DNA from: Actinomycetes bacterium
Lineage (GTDB): Bacteria; Actinomycetota; Acidimicrobiia; Acidimicrobiales; Palsa-688
Direction of reading: 5' to 3'
Assembly (NCBI GenBank): GCA_021809105.1
Contig: JAKBAM010000005.1
Coordinates: forward strand, 64,633-128,632
DNA: 64,000 nucleotides
Part shown: positions 1 to 9,080 of the stretch, piece after piece
How positions within the stretch are numbered: the first letter of the stretch is position 1
How the letters are laid out: each line of letters begins with the position of its first letter
Position numbers and translations under genes: made by a program
Notes under the pieces: model-generated
Databases searched by the model: none
Told to the model about the DNA's origin: nothing
The model's input: the letters and a program-made list of their open reading frames with translations, nothing else

Positions 1-1
1 G

Positions 2-997
2 CCGGAGCCCGACCCGGCGCCGGAGCCCGACCCGGCGCCGGAGCCCGACCCGGCCGAGATTCCGTTTAGCGGCGAAGCCGGGGTGCGGGCCGGCGCCACC
101 CCGGCGCCCACCACGTCCGGCACCTGGAGCACTGCAGATACCGCGCCAGACCCGAAGCCTGAGGAGGCCGAGCCCGACTTGGCTGCCGAGCCCGCCGTCA
201 GCGAGCCTTCGGCGGTCGAAGTGCCTGCAGGCGAGCTACAGGGTGTCCGTGGATCGGAGGCAGATGCCGAGGCCATCGCCGAGGGCACTCCCGCCAGACG
301 AGGCGAGGAGGTGATGCCCGCTAGGAGTGACAATGACGAGGCGTTGTTGGAGCGGCGAGACCAGTTGGTCGTCGACGTCGAGGCAGGACTCGCCAAAAAG
401 TTGAAGCGGGCGCTCCAAGACGAGCAGAACGAGCTGCTGGACCGGCTGCGCAGCGTCCGCGGCACGCCCAAGGCCGCCACGCTGCTGCCCGACGAGCCCG
501 AGCACGCCGCCCACTTGGCGGAGGCCGCGCGCGAGCTGCTCGACCTGGCGGTCAGGGCGGGCGTCACGTTCGCGGGTGCCGGGCCCGGCGACGACCTAGC
601 GCGTATCGGCGTCGAGGTGTCCGACGAGGTGGCCGCCAACCTCATCACCCCCTTGCGTCGACGGTTGAGCGAGGCCATCCGGGACAACGCCACCGACGAG
701 CAGCCGGTGCTGGTCGAGGCCATCGGCGCCGTCTACCGGGAGTGCAAGACCCAGCGGGTGGAGCTGGCGGTCGTCGACGGCGTGGCCACGGCCTTCTCCA
801 AGGGCATCTTCAGCGCCGTCGCCCCGGGGACGCGACTGAGATGGGTCGTCGAGGACACCGATGGGCCATGCCCGGACTGCGACGACAACGCCTTGGCCGG
901 GTTCCTGCCCAAGGGTGAAGCGTTCCCGACCGGCCAGTTCCACCCGCCGGCGCACGTTGGCTGCCGGTGCCTGCTCACCGGTGAATCCTCTGCCTGA
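2..997 (+). CDS. 5'-truncated hypothetical protein with C-terminal Cys/His motif
   Basis: The reading frame is open from base 2, so the gene starts upstream of the window; an internal GTG at 83 is possible but not needed. The visible N-terminus is a PEPDPA repeat followed by an acidic, Pro/Ala-rich stretch, probably disordered. The middle is helical and charged. The C-terminus carries CPDCDDNALAG and, about 25 residues later, HPPAHVGCRC, which together could bind a metal. This resembles the C-terminal His/Cys signature of Mu F-like head morphogenesis proteins, but the setting is chromosomal, next to a UPF0182 gene, so I assign no function. It ends 85 bp before the next gene on the same strand. 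Confidence 0.6.
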   Translation, partial: PEPDPAPEPDPAPEPDPAEIPFSGEAGVRAGATPAPTTSGTWSTADTAPDPKPEEAEPDLAAEPAVSEPSAVEVPAGELQGVRGSEADAEAIAEGTPARRGEEVMPARSDNDEALLERRDQLVVDVEAGLAKKLKRALQDEQNELLDRLRSVRGTPKAATLLPDEPEHAAHLAEAARELLDLAVRAGVTFAGAGPGDDLARIGVEVSDEVAANLITPLRRRLSEAIRDNATDEQPVLVEAIGAVYRECKTQRVELAVVDGVATAFSKGIFSAVAPGTRLRWVVEDTDGPCPDCDDNALAGFLPKGEAFPTGQFHPPAHVGCRCLLTGESSA

Positions 998-1082
998 CGC
1001 TCGGTGAGCAGGGCCACTGGGCTGTCGGACCCGAGGCCCGCATGGTCGCGGCCCGGGCACCACCGATAGAGTCGCCGTCCGC

Positions 1083-4000
1083 ATGCGCACACCCGCCGAG
1101 ATGCCCCGCCGCTTACCTACCGCGTCCCGCCGGCTGCGCATCAGCTTGCTGATAGCCGTAGTGGTCGTCATCGTCGGCTTGATCTCGCTTCGGAGCCTCG
1201 CACGGTTCTGGACCGACTACCTGTGGTTCCAGGAGGTCCACTTCACGTCGGTTTTCCGCGGCGTGCTGCTGACCAAGATCTTCCTCGCCGCAGTTTTCAT
1301 CGTCGTCTTCTTCGCGATGATGTTCTCCAGCCTCGTCGTCGCCGACCGCGTCGCCCCGGCCATCCTCGCCCCCGGCCCGGGCGACGAGCTGGTAGCGCGT
1401 TACCGGGAGGTCGTCACCCCCAGGGGACGGCTGGTGCGGATCGTCACCGCAGCCATCTTCGCCGTCTTCGCCGGCGCCGGCGCCAACAGCCAGTGGAACA
1501 ACTGGGACCTGTTTCGCTACCACGTCAGCTTCCACGCCACCGACCCGCAGTGGCACCGCGACATCGGCTTCTACGTCTTCCAGCTGCCCTTCATCAAGTT
1601 TCTGCTGGATTGGTTCTTCGTTGCGGTCATCGTCGTGCTGATCGTGACCGCGGTGGCCCACTACCTCAACGGGGGGATCCGCTTCCAAGGCACCGGACAG
1701 CGCGTCACCGGGGCGGTCAAGACCCACCTGTCGGTGCTGCTGGCCATCCTCGCGCTGATCAAGGCGGTCGATTACTACTTCCAGCGTCTCGAGCTGGTCC
1801 TCTCCCGGAGCCACATCGTGGACGGGGCCACCGCCACCAGCGTCCACGCCGACGCGCCGGCCAAGCAACTCCTGATGGTGATCGCGGTCCTGGCGGCGAT
1901 CCTCTTCATCGTCAACGTGCGCCAGAAGGGCTGGACGTTGCCGGCGGTCGCCGTGGTGCTGTGGCTGCTGGTCCTCATACTGGTCGGAGCCGTGTACCCC
2001 GCCCTCTACCAGGCCCTACGGGTGAGCCCGTCGGAGCTCACGCGAGAGGCCCCTTACCTGCAGCGCAACATCAACGCGACGCAGGCGGCATACGGCCTCA
2101 CGCCGAGCGATGTCGGGGTGACGACCAACTACGCGGGCAACGCCCAGCTGAGCCCGGGCGACGTCAACAACAGCCAGATCAACCAACAGACCATCGCCAA
2201 CATCCGGCTGCTCGATCCCAACCAGGTCGTCAACACCTTCGACAAGCTGCAGGCGATACGCAACTACTACCAGTTCAACAAGCTGAGCATCGACCGCTAC
2301 GACATCAACGGCCAGCTGACCCAGGTCGTGACCTCAGCCCGCGAGCTGAACCCGTCAGGGGTTCCGGCAGGATTCGTCAACCAGCACTTGGAATACACCC
2401 ACGGGTACGGGGCGGTCGCAGCGCCGGCAGGACAGGCCGGCGTCAACCCCGACGGCACGCCGGCCTTCTCCTTGCAGAACATCCCGCCGCAGGCCGGCAG
2501 CCAGCCGTCGCTCACCGCCGGCCCGGGGTCGGAGATCTACTACGGCTACGGGCAGCAGTCGCCCGGAAGCTATGTCGTCGCAGGGTCGAAGCAGCCCGAG
2601 CTCGACTACCAGGATCCGACGACCAACAACCAGGTCACCAATTCCTACAGCGGGTCCGGTGGTGTTCCCGCCGGCAGCATCTTTCGACGGTTGGCTTTCG
2701 CCCTGCGCTTTGGTGACCCCAACATGGTGCTCTCCGGCCAGATCACCTCATCGTCGCGAGTCATGTATATCCGCAACGTTTCGGACCGCGTGCAAAAAGC
2801 CGCTCCGTTCCTCAAGTACGACGCCGACCCTTACCCGGTGATCCTCAACAACCAGGTGTACTGGGTCCAAGACGCCTACACCACGTCGGCCAACTATCCC
2901 TACAGCCAGTTGGCCAACACGTCGCGAGTACCAGCCAACAGCGGGCTGGCAAGCGCCTTCAATTACGTGCGTAACTCCGTCAAGGTCGTGATCAACGCCT
3001 ACAACGGCAAGATGCACTTCTTTGTCATGCAGCCGAACGACCCGATTATCCAGGTCTACGAGCGGGCCTTCCCCGACCTGTTCACGCCGGTGTCGCAGGC
3101 GGACAAGCTGATCCCGGGTATCACGTCCCACTGGCGCTACCCCGAGGACCTGTTCCGGGTCCAGACCAACATGTTCGGGCGCTACCACCTCTCGAAGCCC
3201 AGCGACTTCTACACCCAAGCCCAGGCTTGGGCCATCAGCCAGGACCCGGGCAGCGGCCAGCTGTCGGCCACGTCGACCGGCGCGGCTGTGAGCGTGACCG
3301 CCAACGGCACGATCGTGGCGCCGACGATCCCCCGGCTCGATCCGGAGTACCTCATCGCTCGGGCGCCGAAGGGGTCCAGCAGTGGGTTGGCATTCATGGC
3401 CCTTCAGCCGTACGTGGCGGTCTCGCAGTCCGACAAGCAACAGAACTTGACGGCTTTCATGACCGCCACGATGAGCAACAACGGCACTCCGCAGCTCCAG
3501 GTGTTCGAGACGACACCCGGCTCCAACGTGGACGGCCCGGCCCTCATCACCAACGCCATCCGATCCAACAACGAGATATCCAGCGAGCTGACCTTGCTCA
3601 ACCAGGGAGGCTCGCAGGTTGTGCTCGGTCAAGTGGAAGCCATCCCGATCAACCAGACCCTGCTCTACGTGGAGCCGATCTACGTCGAGTCGACGGGCAA
3701 CCCGGTGCCCACGCTCCACGATGTGGTCGTCGTCTACAATTCGACGGCCTTCCACTCTGGCAACGCCTCGCTCGACAAGGCGCTCTGCAACGTCACCAAC
3801 GCTGACGGAACCACCCATCCCTTCGAGATGTACTGCAATACCGCAGCCGCCAACGAGCCGTCTACCCCTCTGACCCCGACGGCGGGTAGTGGCTCTGGAT
3901 CGACGACTACGACCACAACGCCGGCCACCACACCATCGTCGAGCCCGACCACGGTGCCCACCGCACCGTCGGGTTCCACCGCCCAAGGCCTCCTGGCGCA

Positions 4001-4211
4001 GGCCCAGGCCCAGTTCAGCGCCGCCCAATCGGCGCTGAAGGGCGGCAACCTGGCTGGCTACGCCGCCGACATCGCCAATGCCCAGCAGCTGGTCAACCAG
4101 GCGGAGGCACTCCTCGGGTCCTCGGGCACCAAAGCCCCGACGTCGACGGCTCCTACGACCACCGCGTCGACTATTCCGATCCCGACGTCGACGAGCGCGC
4201 CCAGCGGATAG
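1083..4211 (+). CDS. UPF0182 family integral membrane protein
   Basis: A protein of 1042 residues, usual for the UPF0182 family of actinobacteria and cyanobacteria, whose function is unknown. The first ~310 residues hold about seven hydrophobic segments, starting at ISLLIAVVVVIVGLISL and ending with VLWLLVLILVGAVYPALY. A long extracytoplasmic region follows with the family-typical stretch TREAPYLQRNINATQAAYGL. The last ~120 residues are Thr/Ser/Pro-rich linkers around an Ala/Gln helical segment, AQAQAQFSAAQSALKGGNLAGY, also seen in other members. ATG 1083 precedes the first membrane segment. Its 3' end overlaps the convergent alkB-like gene by 41 bp. Confidence 0.93.
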   Translation: MRTPAEMPRRLPTASRRLRISLLIAVVVVIVGLISLRSLARFWTDYLWFQEVHFTSVFRGVLLTKIFLAAVFIVVFFAMMFSSLVVADRVAPAILAPGPGDELVARYREVVTPRGRLVRIVTAAIFAVFAGAGANSQWNNWDLFRYHVSFHATDPQWHRDIGFYVFQLPFIKFLLDWFFVAVIVVLIVTAVAHYLNGGIRFQGTGQRVTGAVKTHLSVLLAILALIKAVDYYFQRLELVLSRSHIVDGATATSVHADAPAKQLLMVIAVLAAILFIVNVRQKGWTLPAVAVVLWLLVLILVGAVYPALYQALRVSPSELTREAPYLQRNINATQAAYGLTPSDVGVTTNYAGNAQLSPGDVNNSQINQQTIANIRLLDPNQVVNTFDKLQAIRNYYQFNKLSIDRYDINGQLTQVVTSARELNPSGVPAGFVNQHLEYTHGYGAVAAPAGQAGVNPDGTPAFSLQNIPPQAGSQPSLTAGPGSEIYYGYGQQSPGSYVVAGSKQPELDYQDPTTNNQVTNSYSGSGGVPAGSIFRRLAFALRFGDPNMVLSGQITSSSRVMYIRNVSDRVQKAAPFLKYDADPYPVILNNQVYWVQDAYTTSANYPYSQLANTSRVPANSGLASAFNYVRNSVKVVINAYNGKMHFFVMQPNDPIIQVYERAFPDLFTPVSQADKLIPGITSHWRYPEDLFRVQTNMFGRYHLSKPSDFYTQAQAWAISQDPGSGQLSATSTGAAVSVTANGTIVAPTIPRLDPEYLIARAPKGSSSGLAFMALQPYVAVSQSDKQQNLTAFMTATMSNNGTPQLQVFETTPGSNVDGPALITNAIRSNNEISSELTLLNQGGSQVVLGQVEAIPINQTLLYVEPIYVESTGNPVPTLHDVVVVYNSTAFHSGNASLDKALCNVTNADGTTHPFEMYCNTAAANEPSTPLTPTAGSGSGSTTTTTTPATTPSSSPTTVPTAPSGSTAQGLLAQAQAQFSAAQSALKGGNLAGYAADIANAQQLVNQAEALLGSSGTKAPTSTAPTTTASTIPIPTSTSAPSG

Positions 4212-4785
4212 ACGCGCTGATGCGAGGCCCCGCCGCTGCCACCTTGGGCACGGAGTGCTGCCACGACAGCTGGCAGGATCCGCCCATGACCAGAAGGTCA
4301 CCGCTGCCGGGGCGCAAGTCGAGCGACCTTCCGCCTCGGGCCGGGCGGAGGAGGAAAGGGCGCGCCGCGCCGAAGGTCACTATCGCCACCAGGGTGTCGT
4401 CGAGGTGGCGCAGCTCGCGATCGGAATGCCATGCGACGCTGTCGGCCCCGTCACGGTAGTAGTTGAGCCCCAACGGACCGAAACGCACGCCATAGAGCCC
4501 CGCCATCTCCCCCCGGAACCCGTCCAGGGCACGGTGGGGGAGGGCATCGCCGGCGCGGTACCAGCGGGTCAACCGTGGTTCGTCGACCACCCGGTCGTAC
4601 ATTCGCCGCCGGCGGTGACGCCACGCTACGGAGGCCGTCAAGGCTTCGAGCACCTCGTCGGCACCGCCCATCCAGCTACGGCTGACCTCTACCCAGGCTC
4701 CAGCGGCGAGGTCGTGCCGCTCCACCTCACGGTCGGGGCGTGGACCGACAGCGCCGATCGCGAAGAGGTCGCGCTGCAGCTGCAC
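4171..4785 (-). CDS. alkB: AlkB-like 2-oxoglutarate/Fe(II)-dependent DNA dioxygenase
   Basis: A 204-residue protein of the AlkB family, which oxidatively removes alkyl groups from damaged DNA bases using Fe(II) and 2-oxoglutarate. The facial triad is visible: H120 and D122 in WHSDRE, and H177 in WQHSVPK; R188 in GPRIS is the expected 2-oxoglutarate-binding arginine. The family NYY motif is at 108-110. The start is GTG 4785 with an AAGGTGG-type ribosome site. A perfect actinobacterial SOS box lies 14 bp upstream, so LexA control is likely. The 3' end overlaps the convergent UPF0182 gene. Confidence 0.92.
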   Translation of the reverse strand: MQLQRDLFAIGAVGPRPDREVERHDLAAGAWVEVSRSWMGGADEVLEALTASVAWRHRRRRMYDRVVDEPRLTRWYRAGDALPHRALDGFRGEMAGLYGVRFGPLGLNYYRDGADSVAWHSDRELRHLDDTLVAIVTFGAARPFLLRPARGGRSLDLRPGSGDLLVMGGSCQLSWQHSVPKVAAAGPRISASIRWARSSTSGSE

Positions 4786-4798
4786 GGGGCCACCTTAG

Positions 4799-4812
4799 CG
4801 AACATACGTTCG
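4799..4812. promoter_or_regulatory. LexA/SOS box upstream of alkB
   Basis: CGAACATACGTTCG is a perfect match to the Gram-positive LexA operator CGAAC-RNRY-GTTCG. It is 14 bp before the GTG start of the alkB-like gene on the minus strand, where bound LexA would block initiation. I saw no second box nearby. Confidence 0.85.
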
Positions 4813-4879
4813 CCTCACGGAGGCCGCCTTCGCCAGGCGCCTAGCGGTCGATGGTGCTCATGTCGGTTTGGCCTGTGAT

Positions 4880-6304
4880 CTAGTTGGAGGTCACCATGTC
4901 CAGAGCGCCGAGGAAGGCATTCGCCCAGTGGTGCACATCCGATTCGATGACGCGCCGGCGCATCGGTCGCATCCTGCGCGACTGCTCGCTGGGGGAGGCC
5001 CCGACGGCTGCCAGGATGGCCTCTTTGGTCCCGTCGATGTCGTAAGGGTTGACGAGGTAGGCCTGGCGCAGCTCGTCCGCCGCGCCGGTGAACTCGGAGA
5101 GGACCAGGGCGCCGCGCAGGTCGTGGTGGCAGGCGACGTACTCTTTGGCCACCAGGTTCATTCCATCGCGAAGAGGGGTCACCAGCATCACGTCGGCCAG
5201 CAGGTAAAGCGCGGCCATCTCTTCCTTGGGGAATGACTGGTGCAGGTAGTGGATGGCCGGATTGCCGACCGAGGAGTGGTCACCGTTTATTCGTCCCACG
5301 ATCAGCTCCACCTCGTCGCGCAGGTTCTGGTACTCCTCGACCCGCTCCCGTGAGGGGCTCGCCACCTGGACCAGCACCGTTCCGGGTGGTCCCAGCTCGC
5401 CGTCGTCGAGCAGCTCGCCGTAGGCCCGTAGGCGGTGCAGGATGCCTTTCGTGTAGTCGAGGCGGTCCACGCCGAGCAGGATCGTCCCCGGGTTACCGAG
5501 CTCGGAGCGCAGCTCGGCGGCTCGGGCGACAACTTCTGGCTGGCGGGACAGCTGCTCCAAGCCGGCGGTGTCGATCGAGATGGGGAAAGGAGCGGCCCGC
5601 AGGCGACGCCCCGACCGCCCGTTCTCGGGGGCGGTCTCGATGACCGAGCCCCGTGTCGTCGCGCCGGTCAGCATGCGTGCGGCGCGCAGGAAGTTGGAGG
5701 CGTCGTCCCGGCGCTGGAACCCGATCAGGTCGGCGCCCAGCAGACCCTCCACGACCTGGGTTCGCCACGGGAGCCGGGAGTACAGCTCGTAGCCCGGGAA
5801 GGGGATGTGGTTGAAGAACCCGATCCGTAGGTCTGGTCGCTCGGCCCGCAGGAGCGCGGGCACCAGCTGTAGCTGGTAGTCCTGCACCCAGACCACCGCA
5901 TCCTCGGCGGCCTCTTCGCCGGCAGCGGCAGCGAAGCGCCGGTTGACCTCGTGGTACGCTTCCCACCAGCGCCGCTCGAAGGCGGGTGGGGCGGTGACGT
6001 CGTGGTAGAGCGGCCACAGCGTCGCGTTGGAGAAGCCCTCGTAGTAGTCGCTCACGTCGTCGGTGGAGAGCGTCACCGGGACCAGATGCATGCCGTCCGC
6101 GTCAAAAGGCTCGCACTTCTCGTCGGGGGCACCGCTCCAGCCCACCCACGTGCCGGAGTTGGCCACGAGGACCGGCTCCAGTGCAGCAACGAGGCCGCCG
6201 GGGCTGGTGCGCCACTCCTCGCGCCCGTCGGCTCCGGCGTAGCGGTCGACTGGCAGTCGGTTCGCCACGACCACGAAGGTCGCTCTTTCCGCCGTCGGAG
6301 CCAT
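4880..6304 (-). CDS. otsA: alpha,alpha-trehalose-phosphate synthase (UDP-forming)
   Basis: A GT20-family enzyme of 474 residues that makes trehalose 6-phosphate from a nucleotide-glucose and glucose 6-phosphate in the cytoplasm, for osmoprotection and the trehalose pool. Family signatures are present: VVVANRLPV and GGL near the N-terminus, YQLQLVPALLR, FNHIPFPGYELYSRLPW, GADLIGFQ, GVDRLDYTKGI and a C-terminal DGMNLVAKEYVA. The frame stays open upstream, but ATG 6304 sits just before the conserved ATFVVVANRLPV start. No phosphatase (otsB) gene is adjacent; the next gene upstream is a secreted esterase 42 bp away on the same strand. Confidence 0.95.
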   Translation of the reverse strand: MAPTAERATFVVVANRLPVDRYAGADGREEWRTSPGGLVAALEPVLVANSGTWVGWSGAPDEKCEPFDADGMHLVPVTLSTDDVSDYYEGFSNATLWPLYHDVTAPPAFERRWWEAYHEVNRRFAAAAGEEAAEDAVVWVQDYQLQLVPALLRAERPDLRIGFFNHIPFPGYELYSRLPWRTQVVEGLLGADLIGFQRRDDASNFLRAARMLTGATTRGSVIETAPENGRSGRRLRAAPFPISIDTAGLEQLSRQPEVVARAAELRSELGNPGTILLGVDRLDYTKGILHRLRAYGELLDDGELGPPGTVLVQVASPSRERVEEYQNLRDEVELIVGRINGDHSSVGNPAIHYLHQSFPKEEMAALYLLADVMLVTPLRDGMNLVAKEYVACHHDLRGALVLSEFTGAADELRQAYLVNPYDIDGTKEAILAAVGASPSEQSRRMRPMRRRVIESDVHHWANAFLGALDMVTSN

Positions 6305-6345
6305 GGGGTCACGATACGAGGTCGCGCCTACTGTGGGGGTCGTCC

Positions 6346-7296
6346 TCAGGCCCCCTGGGACACGAAGAACTGCCACATGGTGGCGGTGGCACCGGGCGTC
6401 TCCCCGCTCGGCTGGGGCCACGAGTGGCTACCGCCGGAGTAGACCGCGAGTGCCACCTGCCGCCCCGCGGCGCACGACCAGGTCGTCGTCGTGAGGGCTC
6501 CGGCCGTGGAGGTCGAGTCTTGTGGGGAGCAATCGGCGGCGCGGCGAGCGATCGTCACCTGGTCGTCCACGGTCGGCTCCGGGAAGCCGTGGATGCTGTG
6601 AGGGGCACTGCCCGGGCCCATTGTCAGCTCGGGGTCCCCGGTCGAGGCGCCCACCTGTAGCGAGGTGGCTGGGAAGTCGGGGCAAGCGGCGGTGGCGGTG
6701 GCTCCGTACACGGCCACGGCCTTCCATCCGTCTGGGTCCTGGCAGGCCAGGTCGAGGGCCATCTTGCCGCCGTTGGAGTAACCGGCCAGATACACCCGGG
6801 CGGGGTCGGCGACGCTCACGGTAGCCAGCACCCTGGCGGTCACCGCCTCCAGGAACCCGATGTCGTCAACGTGGTTCTCTGCGGAGCTCCCGCAACAGTT
6901 CCCGGCGTCCCAGGTCAGCCCGACGTCGGAGGGGAATACGATGACGGCCCGGGTGGTCACTGCCTGCCAGTCCATCCGGGCGGCCTCGTAGGACGCGGAG
7001 ACGGCCCTCCCGCTCAGATCGATGATCAACGGGAGAGGGCCAGCGACCCCTATCGGCGCCACGACCAGGTAGGACCGCCGCAACCCACCGTAGGCCATCG
7101 CCACCGTGGTCCTCGACCATCGCGTGGTGCCCGTCGTCGTCGACGTAGTGCTCCTGCCTGCCCTCGAAGCGGCGACCGGCGGAGGGGCGGTGCCGGCCGC
7201 GCTGCTGCGGTCGGCCACCCACACTGCGAGCAGTGCGACGAGCGAGGTCGCGACCACCGCCGCGGCACGCTTCGGAGGCCGTCGACGAGCAGTCAT
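6346..7296 (-). CDS. secreted PHB-depolymerase/feruloyl-esterase-like hydrolase
   Basis: A 316-residue alpha/beta hydrolase of the Esterase_PHB (LpqC-like) type. ATG 7296 opens a signal peptide (RRRPPKR, then a hydrophobic run and SSAAG). The nucleophile elbow is AGYSNGG with Ser near residue 174, and the expected histidine is in SGGSHSWPQPS near the C-terminus. CCGSS in the middle is typical of the family. These enzymes cleave short polyester or aromatic esters outside the cell; the substrate here is unknown. The neighbour upstream on the same strand is a membrane acyltransferase, so a shared envelope role is possible. Confidence 0.85.
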   Translation of the reverse strand: MTARRRPPKRAAAVVATSLVALLAVWVADRSSAAGTAPPPVAASRAGRSTTSTTTGTTRWSRTTVAMAYGGLRRSYLVVAPIGVAGPLPLIIDLSGRAVSASYEAARMDWQAVTTRAVIVFPSDVGLTWDAGNCCGSSAENHVDDIGFLEAVTARVLATVSVADPARVYLAGYSNGGKMALDLACQDPDGWKAVAVYGATATAACPDFPATSLQVGASTGDPELTMGPGSAPHSIHGFPEPTVDDQVTIARRAADCSPQDSTSTAGALTTTTWSCAAGRQVALAVYSGGSHSWPQPSGETPGATATMWQFFVSQGA

Positions 7297-7391
7297 CCGA
7301 GGAGACCCAACCGTCGTGGTGGCAACTCCGGGCGGTCGGGGCCGGCTCGGTCGGGGCTCGGGGGAGATCGGTACGCCACCCAGTTGCTCGA

Positions 7392-8666
7392 TCACACCGC
7401 TCGGACGGGAGCCTCGGCGGCGGTCGACGCCGCTAGAGCCCTGGTCGGAGCGAGCGGGTGGAAAGCGGGCAAGGCGGGGCCGGCTTGGCGCGGACCTGTC
7501 GCCGCCGGGCGTGCGGGGACGAGGTCACCCACGGTTCTGCTCTCCCTTCGAGGCCTTCCGCACAGCGCCAGGCTGAGGGGCGTTCGGCGCGCCAGCCAGA
7601 CTGCGGTGCCCGCCAAGATCAAGAGGAGCGGGGCGACGAGGAGGGTGATGACAGCTACCGCTGCGACCGGCGGCAACTTCGCCAGCTCTGGCCGCGCGGC
7701 GGCGTCGACGGCCAGCTCGAGCAGGAGCGGGTGAAGGAAGTAGATCCCGAACGACACATCCGCTCCGGTGGCGACGGTCCGCAGCGTCCTTTCGCTGGCC
7801 CGCGCGCTCCAGGCCTGGAACACCCCGAGCTCGAGGGCGGCGATCACCAGGCTCTCGATGACCACTGCGGGCTGGAAGACCGTGGATGCTTGGACCGGGC
7901 CGGTACCGAGCATGCGTACCGACACGGCGTACCAGACCAGCGAAGCCCCGACGACCCCCAGCGTCGTCGCCACCAAGGCGCGGACGTGAAGCTCGCACCA
8001 TGCAGCGACATCGCCGATCTTGATACCGACGGCCACTCCGGCGACGACGTACAACTGGTAGGCGGGGAGCCACGAACCCGGACGGTCCGACAGCCAAACA
8101 AGGGGAGGAGGTGCTGGTAGCCGCCAGTAGGAGAGGGCCGTGAACCCCAACTGCAGGACCAGGCTGATGGCCACCATCCGGGCCAGACGGCCCTGGCGCG
8201 CGCGCAGCCACCGCAGGAGCCACGGGAAAATCAAGTATAGCTGAAAGGTCAGCAGCACGAAGTACAACTGGTAGCGGGCGTCGCCGGTCAGGAGGTCGAG
8301 ACCGAGGCGGCTCAGGGCTGAACCGGGGGAGACCAAATCGCCATCGGTCAAGAAGTAGATCAGCGTCCACACCGCGTAGGGGGCAGCGATGATCGGGAAC
8401 CGGCGGCGCCAAAATCGGAGGGGTGCCACCGTCGAAGAGCTAGCCGTGTAGGTCAGGACCAAGGCGCTCAACAGCAAGAACACCTCGCGGCTCGAGTGGA
8501 ACACCATGAGCACCGCGCCAGCCGGGCCGCCGTCCTCGGGGACCAGGATAGAGAGCGAGTGGACGATGACAACACTGAGTACCGTGGCCACCCGCACGGC
8601 GTCGAGGGAGGGAAGGCGGGGGAGGGGCGAACGAGTCGAGGCGGGCGTCGTTCGTCGCTCGTGCAC
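7392..8666 (-). CDS. acyltransferase family 3 (OafA/YrhL-like) membrane protein
   Basis: A 424-residue protein of the Acyl_transf_3 family, integral membrane enzymes that move acyl groups onto cell-surface sugars or secreted metabolites. The N-terminal SLDAVRVATVLSVVIVHS holds the family His in the first membrane segment, and R61 in SSREVFLLLSA is the second typical position. About ten hydrophobic segments follow, ending with VITLLVAPLLLILAGTAVWLARR. The start is GTG 8666. The acyl acceptor cannot be told from sequence. Confidence 0.88.
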   Translation of the reverse strand: MHERRTTPASTRSPLPRLPSLDAVRVATVLSVVIVHSLSILVPEDGGPAGAVLMVFHSSREVFLLLSALVLTYTASSSTVAPLRFWRRRFPIIAAPYAVWTLIYFLTDGDLVSPGSALSRLGLDLLTGDARYQLYFVLLTFQLYLIFPWLLRWLRARQGRLARMVAISLVLQLGFTALSYWRLPAPPPLVWLSDRPGSWLPAYQLYVVAGVAVGIKIGDVAAWCELHVRALVATTLGVVGASLVWYAVSVRMLGTGPVQASTVFQPAVVIESLVIAALELGVFQAWSARASERTLRTVATGADVSFGIYFLHPLLLELAVDAAARPELAKLPPVAAVAVITLLVAPLLLILAGTAVWLARRTPLSLALCGRPRRESRTVGDLVPARPAATGPRQAGPALPAFHPLAPTRALAASTAAEAPVRAV

Positions 8667-8737
8667 CCCACTGGTCTACCGGCTCGCGTGTCACGCGATC
8701 ATGAAAAAGATGTGAGAGTTTGGTGAGTATCCGAGCT

Positions 8738-8764
8738 CGGCTGCCACCATCGAAGGGGCAGCCG
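8738..8764. other. inverted repeat in the intergenic region before tRNA-fMet
   Basis: CGGCTGCC and GGCAGCCG form 8-bp arms around an 11-nt loop, with no T-run. The 208-bp gap (8667-8874) separates the acyltransferase start from the tRNA and holds no gene. GATAAC at 8855-8860 is a plausible -10 for the tRNA. Confidence 0.4.
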
Positions 8765-8874
8765 TGATGCAGTCCACTCGCCGGCCTCCGGGGCCGCTCC
8801 ACGAAGTCCACCTCGTGGGGATGCTGCCTCCGTGTGCCGATCCGGCGCTCGGTCTGATAACTTGTCGGGACCGC

Positions 8875-8949
<75 letters not shown>

Positions 8950-8969
8950 TCAAGAAACAGCAGGTCAGG

Positions 8970-8999
8970 GCCGGTGCGAGAGCACCGGCTCTCTTGCTT
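8970..8999 (+). terminator. stem-loop terminator after attL
   Basis: GCCGGTGC-GAGA-GCACCGGC, a perfect 8-bp stem with a tetraloop, is followed by the T-rich TCTCTTGCTT. It lies inside the element, 21 bp after the tRNA, and would stop tRNA transcription before the convergent integrase gene. The tRNA's original terminator now lies beyond attR. Confidence 0.75.
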
Positions 9000-9020
9000 C
9001 CGGGGCGGCGATCGGCCTCT

Positions 9021-9072
9021 CGGGCAGCGATCGGGCAGCGATCCAACGGCCGGGCAGCATCCGGGCAGCGAT
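9021..9072. repeat. left arm-site repeats, two tandem pairs of CGGGCAGCGAT
   Basis: CGGGCAGCGAT occurs at 9021, 9032 and 9062, with a one-base-shorter form at 9051. They form two pairs with 11-bp steps, the pairs 30 bp apart, between the attL core and the integrase stop codon. The same motif pair occurs inside the other end at 28701. Tandem direct repeats in this place are typical arm-type binding sites of tyrosine integrases. Confidence 0.7.
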
Positions 9073-9080
9073 CTGAGGGT

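Noticed and set aside
2748-4301. 517-codon minus-strand frame opposite the UPF0182 gene
   Set aside because: Shadow frame; no motif, extreme Arg content.
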